DNA of 64,000 nt from Miltoncostaea sp050249835 (GCA_050249835.1 JBFWPT010000001.1:1-64000), one strand, 5' to 3'; shown: positions 16,446 to 25,931, counted from the first letter of the stretch. Program-made: numbers and translations. Notes: a model not told the origin generated them from the letters alone.

Positions 16446-19400
16446 TCAGCAGGTGATCGAGGTGTACTTCGTCCCGAACCACTTGGGCAGGAACGCCGCC
16501 GGGAACTGGCCGTAGCCCCCGGAGACGATCGAGCTGAACAGGGTGTTCATCTGCCCGGCCGGCGGGCTCGACGGGAACTCGCTGAAGTACGTGTCGTCCC
16601 CCGGCAGCGCGGCGCCCCGCTGGGCGGCGACCACCGGCAGCATCGTCACCGAGCTCGACCCGGCCACCGGGGTCTGGAGCTGCGCCACCGTCACCGGGTT
16701 CAGCGATCCGAACGGGTGGTAGTAGACGACCTCCGGGTTGTAGGCGCTGTCCTGCGAGCACTGGTAGGTCGCGGGGTTCGACGGGTTCGGGTTGAGCTTG
16801 CCCGGCTGGAGGATGTCCAGCTGGTAGCCCATGGGCATGAGCTGCCCCCACACGTACCCCGACACGGCGGCCGACGACATCGTCACCGTCTGGTTCTGGG
16901 TGCGCGTGCTCACCGGTGAGAAGACGGGGTTGGTGCTCGCGGCGCTCAGCTTGCCCCAGTCGCTCACGATGATGTCCACGATGTGGGCGAGGCCGTCGTC
17001 GGCGGCCTGGTAGTAGGCGTCCATCTCGGTGCCGAGGTCCTTCGCGCGCACCTGGATCCGCTCGTTGAGCGGCAGGCCGGTCGTCGCGTCCTGGGCCGAG
17101 GTGGCGGACACCTGGAGCAGGGTCGCCAGGGCCTTCGCGATGTTCGCGCCCGCACCGCCGCCGATGGCGTAGGACAGGCCGTTGAGGACGTCCGCGAGGA
17201 CCGTGCTCATGTTGGCGCCCACGCTGCCGTCGGACTCCACGTCGGAGACCACTTGCTGGACGATCGTGTTGAGGTCGACCTGGGCGCCCTGGGACTCCCG
17301 GCCGAGCACCTTCTCCATCTGGGCGGTCGAGGAGTAGAGGTTCGCGACGTAGGTGAACTCCGTGTTCAGCTGGTTCTGGACGGCGGTGAACTGCTCGCTG
17401 GTGTACGCCGGCGTCGTCTCGTAGCTGAGCTGGTTGAGGCTGATGCGCTGGTTCGTCCAGTTCTCGTCGCTGCAGTAGAGGCCGCGGGGCCCGGGGGGCG
17501 CCGGGAGCTCGCATGAGTTGGAGGCGTCCGGGACCAGGCCGAGGCGCGTGGCGATGTCGTTCTGGGCCGCGATGTGGGCCGGGGTCTGCGAGAGGGGCCA
17601 CGGCGTGGGCGCCTGGTAGGCGATGCCCGGCGCCATCGGCACCGGCGTCCCGCCGGGAGAGCCGAGCGACGGGGCGTAGGTCCACGCCTTCGTGTGCCGC
17701 ATCAGCCCGGACACGCGCCCGGGGCCGCCCGTGAGGGCGGCGCTGGCCTCGACCCCGCCGCCCGGGCCTGCGCCGGGGACGCCGGCGAGCGCGTAGGGCT
17801 GGCTCGCCGAGCCGCCGGCGTTCCAGAAGACCTCCGCCGTGCCCCCGAGCGTCGCGATGATCCCGGCGAGCCGCGCCCACTGGACGCCGCCGGCCGCGGA
17901 GACGTCCCGCGGGGCCCCGATGCTCTGCAGCAGCACAACCGACGGGGCGAAGTAGTCCTGGATCGGCAGGCTCGCCAGGTTCGAGCCGAGGATGACCTGC
18001 TGGTTCGCGTCGTCAGGACACCCGGCGGTCGCGGTCGTCTTGTTGAGCTGCACCTCCATCGTCAGGGAGGACACGATGAGCATCTGGAAACCGCCCGTCG
18101 CGCACGACGGCATCGGATCCGACGGGTACTCGGTCCCGTTGATCGTCATCGTGTTCGACAGCGTCCCCGTGCTTGACGAGGTGTCGAACGACGGGTAGTC
18201 CCCCGGCGCGAAGAGGTAGTCGACCCCGTTCGAGGCCACCTGCAGGTAGCCGTCGATGGCGGGCGGATAGGTCGTGCCGGCGGGCGGGAAGAGCGCGTAG
18301 GCGTTGCCGGCGTCGCCCACGGTCCCGATCACGGCGAAGCCGGTCGTGCTGCCCGACGTGAAGTACGTCGCCGGGGCCGTCCCGCCGGCGTAGGTCACCA
18401 CCTTGCCCCAGTTCTTGTCCGTGAGCGCCTGGCCCGGGACGTTCACCAGCACCACCAGGGCGCTGCCCGTCTTCGGCGCGGCGTTCTTCATGTCGGACAG
18501 CGCCTGGGAGGCCTCGTTCGCCGCGTAGCTCGTCGTCGGCATGAGCTGCTGGAGCGTGCCCCGGTCGAGGGCGAGGGCGATGACGGCGTCGCCCGACCCG
18601 AGGGCGTAGGCGTCGCCCCCGACGGTGACCGCGGGCGCGCCGCCGGAGGTCGCGCCGGTGTCGAGGGGGATGCCGATCGGCGGGGTGGTGGGACCGGAGG
18701 TCACGGTCACCAGGTCGCTCGTCGTGGCGCCGGCGTTCGGGCCGCTCGTCTGGGTTGCGGTCATCCGGAGCACGTAGCGCCCGACGGCCGGCGGGGAGAA
18801 CGTGAGGCTCGGCGAGTCCGGCTGCTGCAGGGTGAGCAGGGCCGGCGGGGCGGACACCACCGTCCAGCGGTAGGCCACCTCGCCGCCGCCGCGCGCGGGG
18901 CGCGTGCGGGCGGCCGTGAGCGTCACCGGCGCGTTGCCGCGGGTCACCCGGTCGGGCCCGGCGGCCGCGATCGGCAGCCGCGCCGCCACGCGGAAGGAGC
19001 GGGTCTGCACGTCCTCGCGCCCCCGCCGGTCGATGAGGGACACGCGCACGACGTTGCGGCCGTGGCGGACCCCCTCGCCGGCGCCCATGCGCAGGCGCAG
19101 CTCCGGTCCCGGCTGCCCGTCGAACAGGCGGTCGATGCGCTTGCCGTTGAGGGTGACCACGAAGCGGAACTGCCCGTCCCGGGGGACCCGGCTACGGATG
19201 ACCAGCCATCCCCCGACCCTGCGGGGCACGCGCACCGAGACCAGGCCCGGGCTGCGCCGCACCATCTCGAACACCGTGCCGTCGCGCCCGGCGGGCCGCC
19301 CGGCGGCCTTCGCCCCGACGGCGATCACGTTCGCGCCGGGCCGCAGCCCCTGCGCGCGGGTGACGCGCATCCTGCAGACGCCCCGGACGCACGGGGTGGC

Positions 19401-19640
19401 GCCGGCGTGGCGCCGGTTCACGCGCACCCGCACGCGGGCGACGGCCGCCGGGACGCGGGCGACCACGGTCACGGCCGGGGTCCGCACGACGGCGTCCGCG
19501 GCAGGCGAGGTGACCCGGACCGGGGTGGGGGGGGCCGCTCCGGCGGCGGCGGCTGCGGGGAGGAGGACAGCGGCGCAGCCCAGCGCCAGGACGGTCCACC
19601 GCGCGCGCGTGCCCACCACCGTACCCCCGGAATCGCTCAC
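16446..19640 (-). CDS. Large exported protein with Ig/PKD-like N-terminal domains, function unknown
   Basis: 1064 residues from GTG 19640; an in-frame GTG at VVGTRARW, with a GGGGG site, is an alternative. A signal peptide (ALGCAAVLLPAAAAAGA) precedes three beta-rich stretches at ~35-130, 130-220 and 225-320 (the last like PKD: GPDRVTRGNAPVTLTA...YRWTVVSAPP). The rest (~330-1064) matches nothing I know. It is Asn/Ser/Thr/Gln-rich, contains a few Cys, and has a helical part (~770-880; AVQNQLNTEFTYVANLYSST) and the ending GTKYTSITC. There is no sortase motif or catalytic triad. Probably a secreted or envelope protein. Confidence 0.7.
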   Translation of the reverse strand: MSDSGGTVVGTRARWTVLALGCAAVLLPAAAAAGAAPPTPVRVTSPAADAVVRTPAVTVVARVPAAVARVRVRVNRRHAGATPCVRGVCRMRVTRAQGLRPGANVIAVGAKAAGRPAGRDGTVFEMVRRSPGLVSVRVPRRVGGWLVIRSRVPRDGQFRFVVTLNGKRIDRLFDGQPGPELRLRMGAGEGVRHGRNVVRVSLIDRRGREDVQTRSFRVAARLPIAAAGPDRVTRGNAPVTLTAARTRPARGGGEVAYRWTVVSAPPALLTLQQPDSPSLTFSPPAVGRYVLRMTATQTSGPNAGATTSDLVTVTSGPTTPPIGIPLDTGATSGGAPAVTVGGDAYALGSGDAVIALALDRGTLQQLMPTTSYAANEASQALSDMKNAAPKTGSALVVLVNVPGQALTDKNWGKVVTYAGGTAPATYFTSGSTTGFAVIGTVGDAGNAYALFPPAGTTYPPAIDGYLQVASNGVDYLFAPGDYPSFDTSSSTGTLSNTMTINGTEYPSDPMPSCATGGFQMLIVSSLTMEVQLNKTTATAGCPDDANQQVILGSNLASLPIQDYFAPSVVLLQSIGAPRDVSAAGGVQWARLAGIIATLGGTAEVFWNAGGSASQPYALAGVPGAGPGGGVEASAALTGGPGRVSGLMRHTKAWTYAPSLGSPGGTPVPMAPGIAYQAPTPWPLSQTPAHIAAQNDIATRLGLVPDASNSCELPAPPGPRGLYCSDENWTNQRISLNQLSYETTPAYTSEQFTAVQNQLNTEFTYVANLYSSTAQMEKVLGRESQGAQVDLNTIVQQVVSDVESDGSVGANMSTVLADVLNGLSYAIGGGAGANIAKALATLLQVSATSAQDATTGLPLNERIQVRAKDLGTEMDAYYQAADDGLAHIVDIIVSDWGKLSAASTNPVFSPVSTRTQNQTVTMSSAAVSGYVWGQLMPMGYQLDILQPGKLNPNPSNPATYQCSQDSAYNPEVVYYHPFGSLNPVTVAQLQTPVAGSSSVTMLPVVAAQRGAALPGDDTYFSEFPSSPPAGQMNTLFSSIVSGGYGQFPAAFLPKWFGTKYTSITC

Positions 19641-20221
19641 CTGGCCTCGGAGGGCAAACCTACACTTCCCCCAATGGGTGTATACAACTGGACGAGCGGG
19701 TGGGAAGGGTCGTGGACGGGGTTGACCGCGGGGCCGGAAGGGTCCATGGTCGACGCACAGGGCGTGAGCGTGGCCGCGCCATCCGGAGCCTCGCTTGCAC
19801 GTCCCAACCGTGGGAAACGGGAGTGGACGGGATGCACCGGCAGCAGCAGGCCGACCGCACAGGAACCGTCACCCACCGGGCCACCGGCCCGGAGATCGTG
19901 ATGCGAGCGCCGCTCGGCGCCTCGCGGCCGGCCGGAGCGCGACTCCGGTTCGGCGTCCCGCCCGAGTCCCTGCTCCCAACGCGCGCCGGCATGCGGCGTA
20001 CCTGGAACGGACCACCGCGAGCACGTGGCCGGATCACGGCCTGGACGGGCCCATGGCCGCGGGGAGGTGACGGCCTCTGGACACGGCGATAGAGGGCGGC
20101 CTCCCGTCCGCCGCTCCGAGCCGGGGCGGGGGGCCGTCCGTCTCCACCAGGTAGGCGCAACCGCCGGGGTGCGCCGCGGGCTGTGACCCCGGGGAGTGCG
20201 CCGCGTACGCCTCACACCTTC
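19641..20221. other. Long gene-free interval
   Basis: About 580 bases between the exported-protein gene and the holB terminator. Frames on both strands are Arg/Pro-rich shadows without family signatures. A weak promoter for the exported protein could lie on the - strand around 19665-19695 (TTGTAT ... TAGGTT, 19-base spacer). I see no repeats or RNA gene. Confidence 0.4.
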
Positions 20222-20254
20222 GGGGCCGCGACGGCAGACACGCGTCGCGGCCCC
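20222..20254 (-). terminator. Strong hairpin after holB
   Basis: A 12-bp perfect stem GGGGCCGCGACG/CGTCGCGGCCCC with a 9-base loop lies 30 bases beyond the holB stop. There is no T tract, which is usual in very GC-rich actinobacteria. Likely the end of the transcript for the tmk-holB operon. Confidence 0.65.
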
Positions 20255-20284
20255 GCCGGCGTTCTCAGCGCGGCGAGTGCGGGC

Positions 20285-21322
20285 TCACCACTCCATCCGC
20301 CCCGGCCGCGCCAGGCGGCCCCGGGCGCCGTGGCGCGCCTCGTCCAGGCGCACGAGCAGGGCCTCCGCCGCCAGCTCCACCTTGGGGTTGAGCTGCAGCT
20401 CGGACCGCGAGAGCTGGATCTCCTCGGCGGCCCGCTCCAGGAAGGGCAGCCGCTCCGGCACCCCCACGGGGCGCAGGGCCTCCAGCCGGTCCGTGTTGCG
20501 CACGGCTCCCTCCGCGCCGACAGCGAGGGCGACCGCGTCCGCGGCCACCGCGGCGGCCGAGTCGAGCACCCGCGTCCAGCCGTCGGTCACCAGGCGCCGG
20601 CGCTCGCGCTTCTCCTGATCCTCGGCGCGCTTCACGGCCGTGCGCTCGCCGCGCTTGCCGGCGAGCGCCTCGGCCTCGGACCGCAGGCGCACGAGCTCGG
20701 GCGACGGGTTGCCGTCGGCGGCCGCCTCCATCCGCGCCTGGGCGCCCGCGACCAGCGCGCCGGGCGACTCCACCCCGCCCGTCAGCGCCGCCACGGCGAG
20801 GTCGCCGCCGATGCGGTGCATCTCGGTGTCGAAGGCGTCGAGCCGCGCGATGCCCTGCGCCCAGCCGAGGGCCCGGAACGGCACCGGCAGGCAGCGGGAG
20901 CGGATCGTGTCCAGCAGGTCGTCCGGGTGGTCGGTCACCAGGATGATGTGGGAGAGCGCGGGCGGCTCCTCCAGCGTCTTCAGCAGCCGGCTCTCCTGCT
21001 CGCGCAGGCGCTCGATGTCGAGCACCACCATCACCCGCCGCCGCATCACGGTGGGCCGCGCGGCGATCTGGGACAGGGCACGCGCCAGGTCGGCGAGCAG
21101 GATCTGCTGGCCGGTCGCCTCCACCACCGTCAGGTCCAGGGCGCCCGCGGTGCGCGGGTGCGCGCCGCCCGGGTCCATCAGGGCCCACGCCGCGTCGATC
21201 GCGGCCTGGCGTTTGCCGGTGCCGGCGGGGCCGCTCAGCAGGAGCTGCTGCGGCGGGTCGTCGCGCGTGAGCGCGGCCCGCAGCACCCGCTGGGCGAGGG
21301 GCTGGCCGGGGACCTCGATCAC
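20285..21322 (-). CDS. holB: DNA polymerase III delta' subunit
   Basis: 345 residues from GTG 21322, overlapping the tmk stop by GTGA. A clamp-loader-type AAA domain has Walker A GPAGTGK at residues 31-37, the segment VMRRRVMVVLDIERLREQESRLLKTLEEPP (interrupted here: key is the LLKTLEEPP box) and sensor region HIILVTDHPDDLLDTIRSRC. The C-terminal half is a helical collar domain. It helps load the sliding clamp during replication. The neighbouring tmk is its usual actinobacterial and firmicute partner. Confidence 0.88.
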   Translation of the reverse strand: MIEVPGQPLAQRVLRAALTRDDPPQQLLLSGPAGTGKRQAAIDAAWALMDPGGAHPRTAGALDLTVVEATGQQILLADLARALSQIAARPTVMRRRVMVVLDIERLREQESRLLKTLEEPPALSHIILVTDHPDDLLDTIRSRCLPVPFRALGWAQGIARLDAFDTEMHRIGGDLAVAALTGGVESPGALVAGAQARMEAAADGNPSPELVRLRSEAEALAGKRGERTAVKRAEDQEKRERRRLVTDGWTRVLDSAAAVAADAVALAVGAEGAVRNTDRLEALRPVGVPERLPFLERAAEEIQLSRSELQLNPKVELAAEALLVRLDEARHGARGRLARPGRMEW

Positions 21323-21936
21323 GCCGGCACCAGCGCGGCCACCGCGTCGAGCACGCGCGCGTGGACCTCGTCCGGCGTGCCGCGGCCGTCCACCAGGCGC
21401 ATGCGGCCCGGGTTGTCCGCCACCAGGTCGCGGTAGCCCTCCGCCACGCGGGCGTGGAAGCCGGGGCCCTCGGCCTCGATGCGGTCGGGCGCGGCGGCGC
21501 GCCGGCTCCCGGCGATCTCCAGCGGTACGTCGATGACGACGGCGAGGTCCGGCAGGCAGCCGTCCACCGCCGCCCGGTTGGCCTCCCACACCGCCTCCAC
21601 GCCGATGCCGCGGCCCGCGCCCTGGAAGGCCAGCGAGGAGTCGACGAAGCGGTCGCTCACCACCCAGGTCCCCTCGGTCAGCGCCGGGCGGATGACCGTC
21701 CGCACGTGCTCGGCGCGGGAGGCGGCGAACAGGTGGACCTCCGTGAGCAGCGTCATCGACAGGGACGGCGCGGCCAGCACCACGTCGCGGATGAGCTCGC
21801 CCACCGGCGTGCCGCCCGGCTCCCGGGTGCGCAGCACCGGGACGCCCCGCCGCTCCAGGGCGTCGGCCAGCATGCGCGCCTGCGTCGTCTTACCGCTGCC
21901 GTCCACGCCCTCCAGGGCGATGAACCGCCCGCTCAC
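21319..21936 (-). CDS. tmk: Thymidylate kinase
   Basis: 205 residues. P-loop GVDGSGKTT at 10-18, the TREPGGTPVGE segment (DR/E loop), a DRFVDSSLAFQG motif and a lid region near residues 140-160 identify a dTMP kinase, which phosphorylates dTMP to dTDP. Length is normal. Its stop overlaps the holB start (GTGA), and its start overlaps the stop of the small membrane protein upstream (ATGA), so the three are translationally coupled. Confidence 0.92.
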   Translation of the reverse strand: MSGRFIALEGVDGSGKTTQARMLADALERRGVPVLRTREPGGTPVGELIRDVVLAAPSLSMTLLTEVHLFAASRAEHVRTVIRPALTEGTWVVSDRFVDSSLAFQGAGRGIGVEAVWEANRAAVDGCLPDLAVVIDVPLEIAGSRRAAAPDRIEAEGPGFHARVAEGYRDLVADNPGRMRLVDGRGTPDEVHARVLDAVAALVPA

Positions 21937-22112
21937 CAGGGGTGCACCTCGAGCGCCGCCACCACCACCCCGGCCGCGATCGCCAGGCAGATGCCGGCGC
22001 CCGCCCAGCGGATCCAGCGCGGCGGGCTCAGCACCGCCCGGTGGGTGGCGGCCTCCTCGGCGAGCCGCGCGTAGACGCCGGGGCGCCGGGGCTCGTCGTC
22101 CGGGACCGTCAC
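21933..22112 (-). CDS. Small single-span membrane protein before tmk
   Basis: 59 residues from GTG 22112. A soluble, charged N-terminus (PDDEPRRPGVYARLAEEAA) leads to one membrane helix (residues ~35-54, GAGICLAIAAGVVVAALEV) and a three-residue tail. No family recognised. It overlaps tmk by ATGA (21933-21936), so it heads the tmk-holB operon. The 58-base gap to divergent galE must hold both promoters. Confidence 0.6.
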   Translation of the reverse strand: MTVPDDEPRRPGVYARLAEEAATHRAVLSPPRWIRWAGAGICLAIAAGVVVAALEVHPW

Positions 22113-22170
22113 GACGCGACCGTAGCAGCGCCCGGCCGCCCCACCCACTGGTGCACTAGCATCGCCCCCC

Positions 22171-23187
22171 GTGACCTGGCTGCTCACCGGCGGCGCCGGA
22201 TACATCGGCTCGCACATCGCCCTCGCGTTCCGCGACGCCGGCACCGACGTGGTCGTGCTCGACGACCTCTCCACCGGGTACCGCTCCTACGTGCCCGACG
22301 GGGTGCCGTTCGTCGAGGGCTCGGTGGAGGACCCGGCGGCCGTCGCCCGGGCGCTCGACGGGCACGACGTCGACGGCGTCGTCCACCTGGCCGGGCTGAA
22401 GTACGCCGGGGTGTCGGTCGACGAGCCGCTGGCCTTCTACGCCGCCAATGTCACCGGCATCCAGACCCTGCTGGCGGCGGTGCGCGAACGTGGCATCCCG
22501 CGCTTCCTGCTCTCGTCGAGTTCGTCCTGGTACGGCACGCCCGACGCCGAGATCGTGGGGGAGGACACCCCGCCGCGGCCGGAGAGCCCCTACGGCGAGA
22601 CCAAGGTGGTCAGCGAGTGGCTCCTGCGCGACGTCGCGCGCATCACGCCGGGCCTGCGCCAGACCTCGCTGCGCTACTTCAACGTCTGCGGCTCCGGCCC
22701 GCCGGACCTGGCCGACCACAGCCCGCACAACCTGTTCCCCAAGGTCTTCCGGGCGATGTCGCGCGGCGAGGCGCCCCTGGTGAACGGGAACGACTACCCG
22801 ACGCCCGACGGCACCTGCGTCCGCGACTACATCCACGTCGTCGACCTGGCCGACGCCCACCTGCAGGCGGCGCTCCACCTCGCCGGGGACGCCCCGGTGG
22901 CCGAGGCGTACAACGTGGGGCGCGGCGTCGGGTCCTCGGTGCTCGAGGTGATCGACGCGATGCGGCGGCTCACGGGCATCGACCTGCCGCCCGAGATCCG
23001 CGGCCGCCGCGCCGGCGACCCGGCCCGCATCGTGGGCGCGGTCGACCGCATCCGCGCCGACCTCGGCTGGGAGGCGCGGTACGACCTGGACGACATGGTG
23101 CGCAGCGCCTGGGCGGCGTGGCAGCACCAGCTCGCCGTGCACGGCGGGCCGCCCGCCGACGGCGGGCGCCTGCACGCCTCGACCTGA
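22171..23187 (+). CDS. galE: UDP-glucose 4-epimerase
   Basis: 338 residues from GTG 22171. An extended short-chain dehydrogenase fold has the NAD-binding GGAGYIG at residues 7-13, a catalytic YGETK at 141-145 with the SSS segment at 115-119, and the sugar-binding pattern LRYFNVCGSGP. It interconverts UDP-glucose and UDP-galactose, or the N-acetyl forms, for cell-surface polymers. The following CpsB-like phosphatase on the other strand also fits envelope polysaccharide metabolism. Confidence 0.9.
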   Translation: MTWLLTGGAGYIGSHIALAFRDAGTDVVVLDDLSTGYRSYVPDGVPFVEGSVEDPAAVARALDGHDVDGVVHLAGLKYAGVSVDEPLAFYAANVTGIQTLLAAVRERGIPRFLLSSSSSWYGTPDAEIVGEDTPPRPESPYGETKVVSEWLLRDVARITPGLRQTSLRYFNVCGSGPPDLADHSPHNLFPKVFRAMSRGEAPLVNGNDYPTPDGTCVRDYIHVVDLADAHLQAALHLAGDAPVAEAYNVGRGVGSSVLEVIDAMRRLTGIDLPPEIRGRRAGDPARIVGAVDRIRADLGWEARYDLDDMVRSAWAAWQHQLAVHGGPPADGGRLHAST

Positions 23188-23191
23188 GGGT

Positions 23192-23962
23192 CTAGCGGGC
23201 CCGCCCCGCCGGGGGCCGCGACCCGATGCGCGGCGGCCGCACCGGCCCCCCGGACAGGATCGCCTCCGGCCCCTCGCGCACCATCCACGACAGCGTCTGC
23301 GGGTGCGCGTCGATGCCGTCGGCGGCGGCCTGCAGCCCCGGCTCGATCTCGGGCGGCCGCCACGGCCCCGCCGAGTGGGCGTCGGATGCGAGCAGGTGCG
23401 CGGCGCCGCCGGCAAGCAGCATCAGGGCGGTGCGGCGGGCCGCCGGCCCGTGGTCGCCCAGGAACGACCCGGCGGTGAGCTGCACCAGGGCGCCCCGGCC
23501 GATGAGGTCGCGCATCCGGTCGGGCTGGCGCTGCACGGCCTCGGCGCGCTCGGGGTGGGCCAGGATGACCTGGTAGCCCCGGATCTCCAGGTCGCGCAGG
23601 ATCTCGGGCAGGCCGATCGGCCACCCGGCGAAGGGCATCTCCAGCAGCAGCCAGCGGCCGGCCCCGCCGATGCTCGCCATCGCGAGGTCGGCGTCGCTCA
23701 TGCGGGGCAGCCAGTCGAGCGAGATCTCCGCTCCCGGCACGACCGCCAGGCCGATCCCCGCGTCCTCCAGGGCGGCCCGGAGCGCGTGGACCCCCTCGTG
23801 CACCTGGGCGGGGTCGGTCGGGTAGTGGTCGATCATGTGGGGCGTGCAGACCACGGTCCGCGTGCCGTGCTCCCAGGCCACGCGGGCCATCTCCACGGCC
23901 TCGCCCATCGTGGCGGGGCCGTCGTCGAGGCCGGGGAGGATGTGGGTGTGCAGATCGATCAC
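23192..23962 (-). CDS. PHP-domain protein, CpsB/YwqE-type tyrosine phosphatase
   Basis: 256 residues from GTG 23962. The metal-binding PHP motifs are all present: DLHTHILPGLDDGP at the N-terminus, TPHMIDHYP near residue 40, a Glu in LLLEMPFA near 108, HPERAEAV near 136, and SDAHSAGP near 194. This set and the length fit the CpsB/CapC/YwqE phosphatases, which remove phosphate from tyrosine kinases controlling capsule or exopolysaccharide export. No partner kinase gene is in the window, so a different phosphoesterase role remains possible. Confidence 0.78.
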   Translation of the reverse strand: MIDLHTHILPGLDDGPATMGEAVEMARVAWEHGTRTVVCTPHMIDHYPTDPAQVHEGVHALRAALEDAGIGLAVVPGAEISLDWLPRMSDADLAMASIGGAGRWLLLEMPFAGWPIGLPEILRDLEIRGYQVILAHPERAEAVQRQPDRMRDLIGRGALVQLTAGSFLGDHGPAARRTALMLLAGGAAHLLASDAHSAGPWRPPEIEPGLQAAADGIDAHPQTLSWMVREGPEAILSGGPVRPPRIGSRPPAGRAR

Positions 23963-24048
23963 TCCCCGGAGGGTAGCGACGGGGTCCGCCGTCGCCCCTC
24001 CCGGGGCTGAAACGAGTGCGGCCGCGCGATACAGTGTCCGGCGCCCCG

Positions 24049-24121
24049 GGGGGATTAGCTCAGTTGGGAGAGCGCCTGGATCGCACCCAGGAGGTCAGCG
24101 GTTCGAATCCGCTATCCTCCA
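24049..24121 (+). tRNA. tRNA-Ala (anticodon CGC)
   Basis: 73-base cloverleaf. The acceptor GGGGGAT pairs with ATCCTCC (one G-U). The D arm is GCTCAGTTGGGAGAGC, the anticodon stem CCTGG/CCAGG with loop ATCGCAC giving anticodon CGC (reads GCG), and the T arm AGCGGTTCGAATCCGCT. The discriminator is A and CCA is not encoded. A terminator hairpin follows ten bases later. Confidence 0.95.
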
Positions 24122-24130
24122 CTCCGGTTG

Positions 24131-24160
24131 ACGAAAGCCCTGCATCCGCAGGGCTTTCGT
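24131..24160 (+). terminator. Terminator hairpin after tRNA-Ala
   Basis: ACGAAAGCCCTGC and GCAGGGCTTTCGT form a 13-bp perfect stem with loop ATCC. It lies ten bases after the tRNA-Ala end and is followed by CGTCTC rather than a T run. Best read as the tRNA transcript terminator. Confidence 0.8.
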
Positions 24161-24393
24161 CGTCTCGGGACCCCCTCCTGCCACCGATGCCGCGCAGGGA
24201 CCGCGCGCGCCGGGTAGGCTTCGCGGCCACCGCCGGGCCGACGCGCTCGAGCCGTTTCCGGCAGAACCCGAGCGATCGTCCTTCGTCCTGGCACACACCC
24301 GCCCGTCGAGGCCTGTCCTTTCGTGCGTTGACGGGCCGCGAAGCCGTACGGTAGAAACCCCCACCCTCGTCAGCGTCCCGGGACTCCATAACT

Positions 24394-25611
24394 GTGTCGA
24401 CCAGCTCTTCACCCGCCCCGTCGAACGGGGCTGACTCCTCGCGCGCGCCGCTCACGATCGGCGTGCCGAGGGAAACCCTCGACGGGGAGCGCCGCGTGGC
24501 GCTCACCCCCGCCGTCGTACCCACGCTCCAGAAACTGGGCGCGGAGGTGCTCGTCGAGTCCGGCGCGGGCGTCGCGTCCGGGTTCGCGGACGCCGAGTAC
24601 GAGGAGAAGGGGGCGAAGCTCGTCTCCCGCGACGAGGCGCTCGGCGCCGACGTCGTCACCGTCGTACGCGTGCTGGACGGCGACCCCGCCAGCGGCGACC
24701 TGGCCAGGCTGCGCGCGGGCCAGACGCTCGTCGGCATGGCCGCCCCGTTCGCCGCGCCGCAGGTGTCGGCCGCGCTCGCCGAAAAGGGGGTGACCCTCCA
24801 CTCGCTCGAGCTCGTCCCGCGGACGACGCGCGCGCAGTCGATGGACGTCCTCTCGTCCCAGGCCAACATCGCCGGCTTCAAGGCCGTGATCATGGCCGCG
24901 ACCGCGCTGCCGAAGGTGTTCCCGCTCATGACGACCGCCGCCGGCACGATGGCGCCCGCGCGCGTCTTCATCGTCGGGGCGGGCGTCGCCGGCCTGTCGG
25001 CCATCGCCACCGCGCGCCGCCTCGGCGCCGTCGTCGAGGCCTACGACGTCCGCGACGCGGCCAAGGAGGAGGTCAAGTCCCTCGGCGCCCGGTTCGTCGA
25101 GTTCGACCTCGACACCGGCCAGGAGGCCGGCGGCTCCGGCGCCTACGCCACCAAGATGAGCGACGAGCAGATCGCGAAGCAGCAGGAGGCGATGCTCAAG
25201 GTCGTCGCCCGCGCCGACGTGGTCATCACCACCGCCCAGGTGCAGGGCGCCAAGGCGCCCGTGCTCATCACCGAGGCGATGGTCAAGGCGATGTCCCCCG
25301 GCTCCGTGGTGGTGGACCTCGCCGCCGAGCAGGGCGGCAACGTGGAGCCCAGCAAGCCGGGCGAGACGGTCGTGGTCGACGGCGTCAGCGTCATCGGCCC
25401 GGTCAACGTGCCGTCGGAGGCGCCGAACCACGCCAGCCTCATGTACGGCAAGAACGTCGCGAACTTCCTCGCGCTGCTCGTCAAGGACGGCGCCTTGGCG
25501 CCGGACCCCGAGGACGACATCGTCAACCAGAGCACGGTCACCCGCGACGGGAAGATCGTCAACGAGCGGGTGCAGTCCGCCCTCGGCGCCGGGGAGGGCG
25601 TCACGTCATGA
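24394..25611 (+). CDS. pntAA: NAD(P) transhydrogenase subunit alpha, soluble domain I part 1
   Basis: 405 residues from GTG 24394. After a Ser/Pro-rich leader comes the alanine-dehydrogenase/PNT N-terminal domain (TIGVPRETLDGERRVALTP) and the NAD(H)-binding domain with VFIVGAGVAGLSAIATARRL near residue 190 and a Gln-rich loop around ATKMSDEQIAKQQEAM. It is domain dI of the proton-translocating transhydrogenase, which transfers hydride between NAD(H) and NADP(H). The alpha chain is split, as in many actinobacteria and alphaproteobacteria. Overlaps pntAB by ATGA (25608-25611). Confidence 0.93.
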   Translation: MSTSSSPAPSNGADSSRAPLTIGVPRETLDGERRVALTPAVVPTLQKLGAEVLVESGAGVASGFADAEYEEKGAKLVSRDEALGADVVTVVRVLDGDPASGDLARLRAGQTLVGMAAPFAAPQVSAALAEKGVTLHSLELVPRTTRAQSMDVLSSQANIAGFKAVIMAATALPKVFPLMTTAAGTMAPARVFIVGAGVAGLSAIATARRLGAVVEAYDVRDAAKEEVKSLGARFVEFDLDTGQEAGGSGAYATKMSDEQIAKQQEAMLKVVARADVVITTAQVQGAKAPVLITEAMVKAMSPGSVVVDLAAEQGGNVEPSKPGETVVVDGVSVIGPVNVPSEAPNHASLMYGKNVANFLALLVKDGALAPDPEDDIVNQSTVTRDGKIVNERVQSALGAGEGVTS

Positions 25612-25931
25612 GCACCGACGTCATCATCATCAACCTCTTCATCTTCAGCCTGGCGGCCTTCGTCGGGTTCGAGGTGATCAGGCGGATCCCCAAGCTGCTC
25701 CACACGCCGCTGATGGCGCTCACCAACGCGCTGTCCGCCATCGCGCTGGTGCTCTCCATCGTGATCCTCGGCCAGGGTGAGACCACCTACGCCCAGATCC
25801 TCGGCTTCATCGCCGTGGTGGCCTCGTCCATCAACATGGTCGGCGGGTTCATCATCACCGACCGCATGCTCAAGATGTTCAAGCCGCGCGAGAAGGCGAA
25901 GCCCGCCGCCGCCGAGGAGGGCCCCGCCTGA
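25608..25931 (+). CDS. pntAB: NAD(P) transhydrogenase subunit alpha part 2 (membrane)
   Basis: 107 residues with three membrane helices (~5-23, ~38-57, ~63-85) and a Lys/Ala/Glu-rich tail. It is the first part of the proton channel domain dII. VGFEVIRRIPKLLHTPLMAL is the family signature. It is coupled on both sides by overlaps: ATGA with pntAA and A/ATG with pntB. Confidence 0.9.
   Translation: MSTDVIIINLFIFSLAAFVGFEVIRRIPKLLHTPLMALTNALSAIALVLSIVILGQGETTYAQILGFIAVVASSINMVGGFIITDRMLKMFKPREKAKPAAAEEGPA

Noticed and set aside
20285..21589. N-terminal extension of holB
   Set aside because: The first 89 codons lie opposite to or within tmk in another frame and are Arg/Gly-rich; the GTGA overlap start at 21322 gives the normal length.
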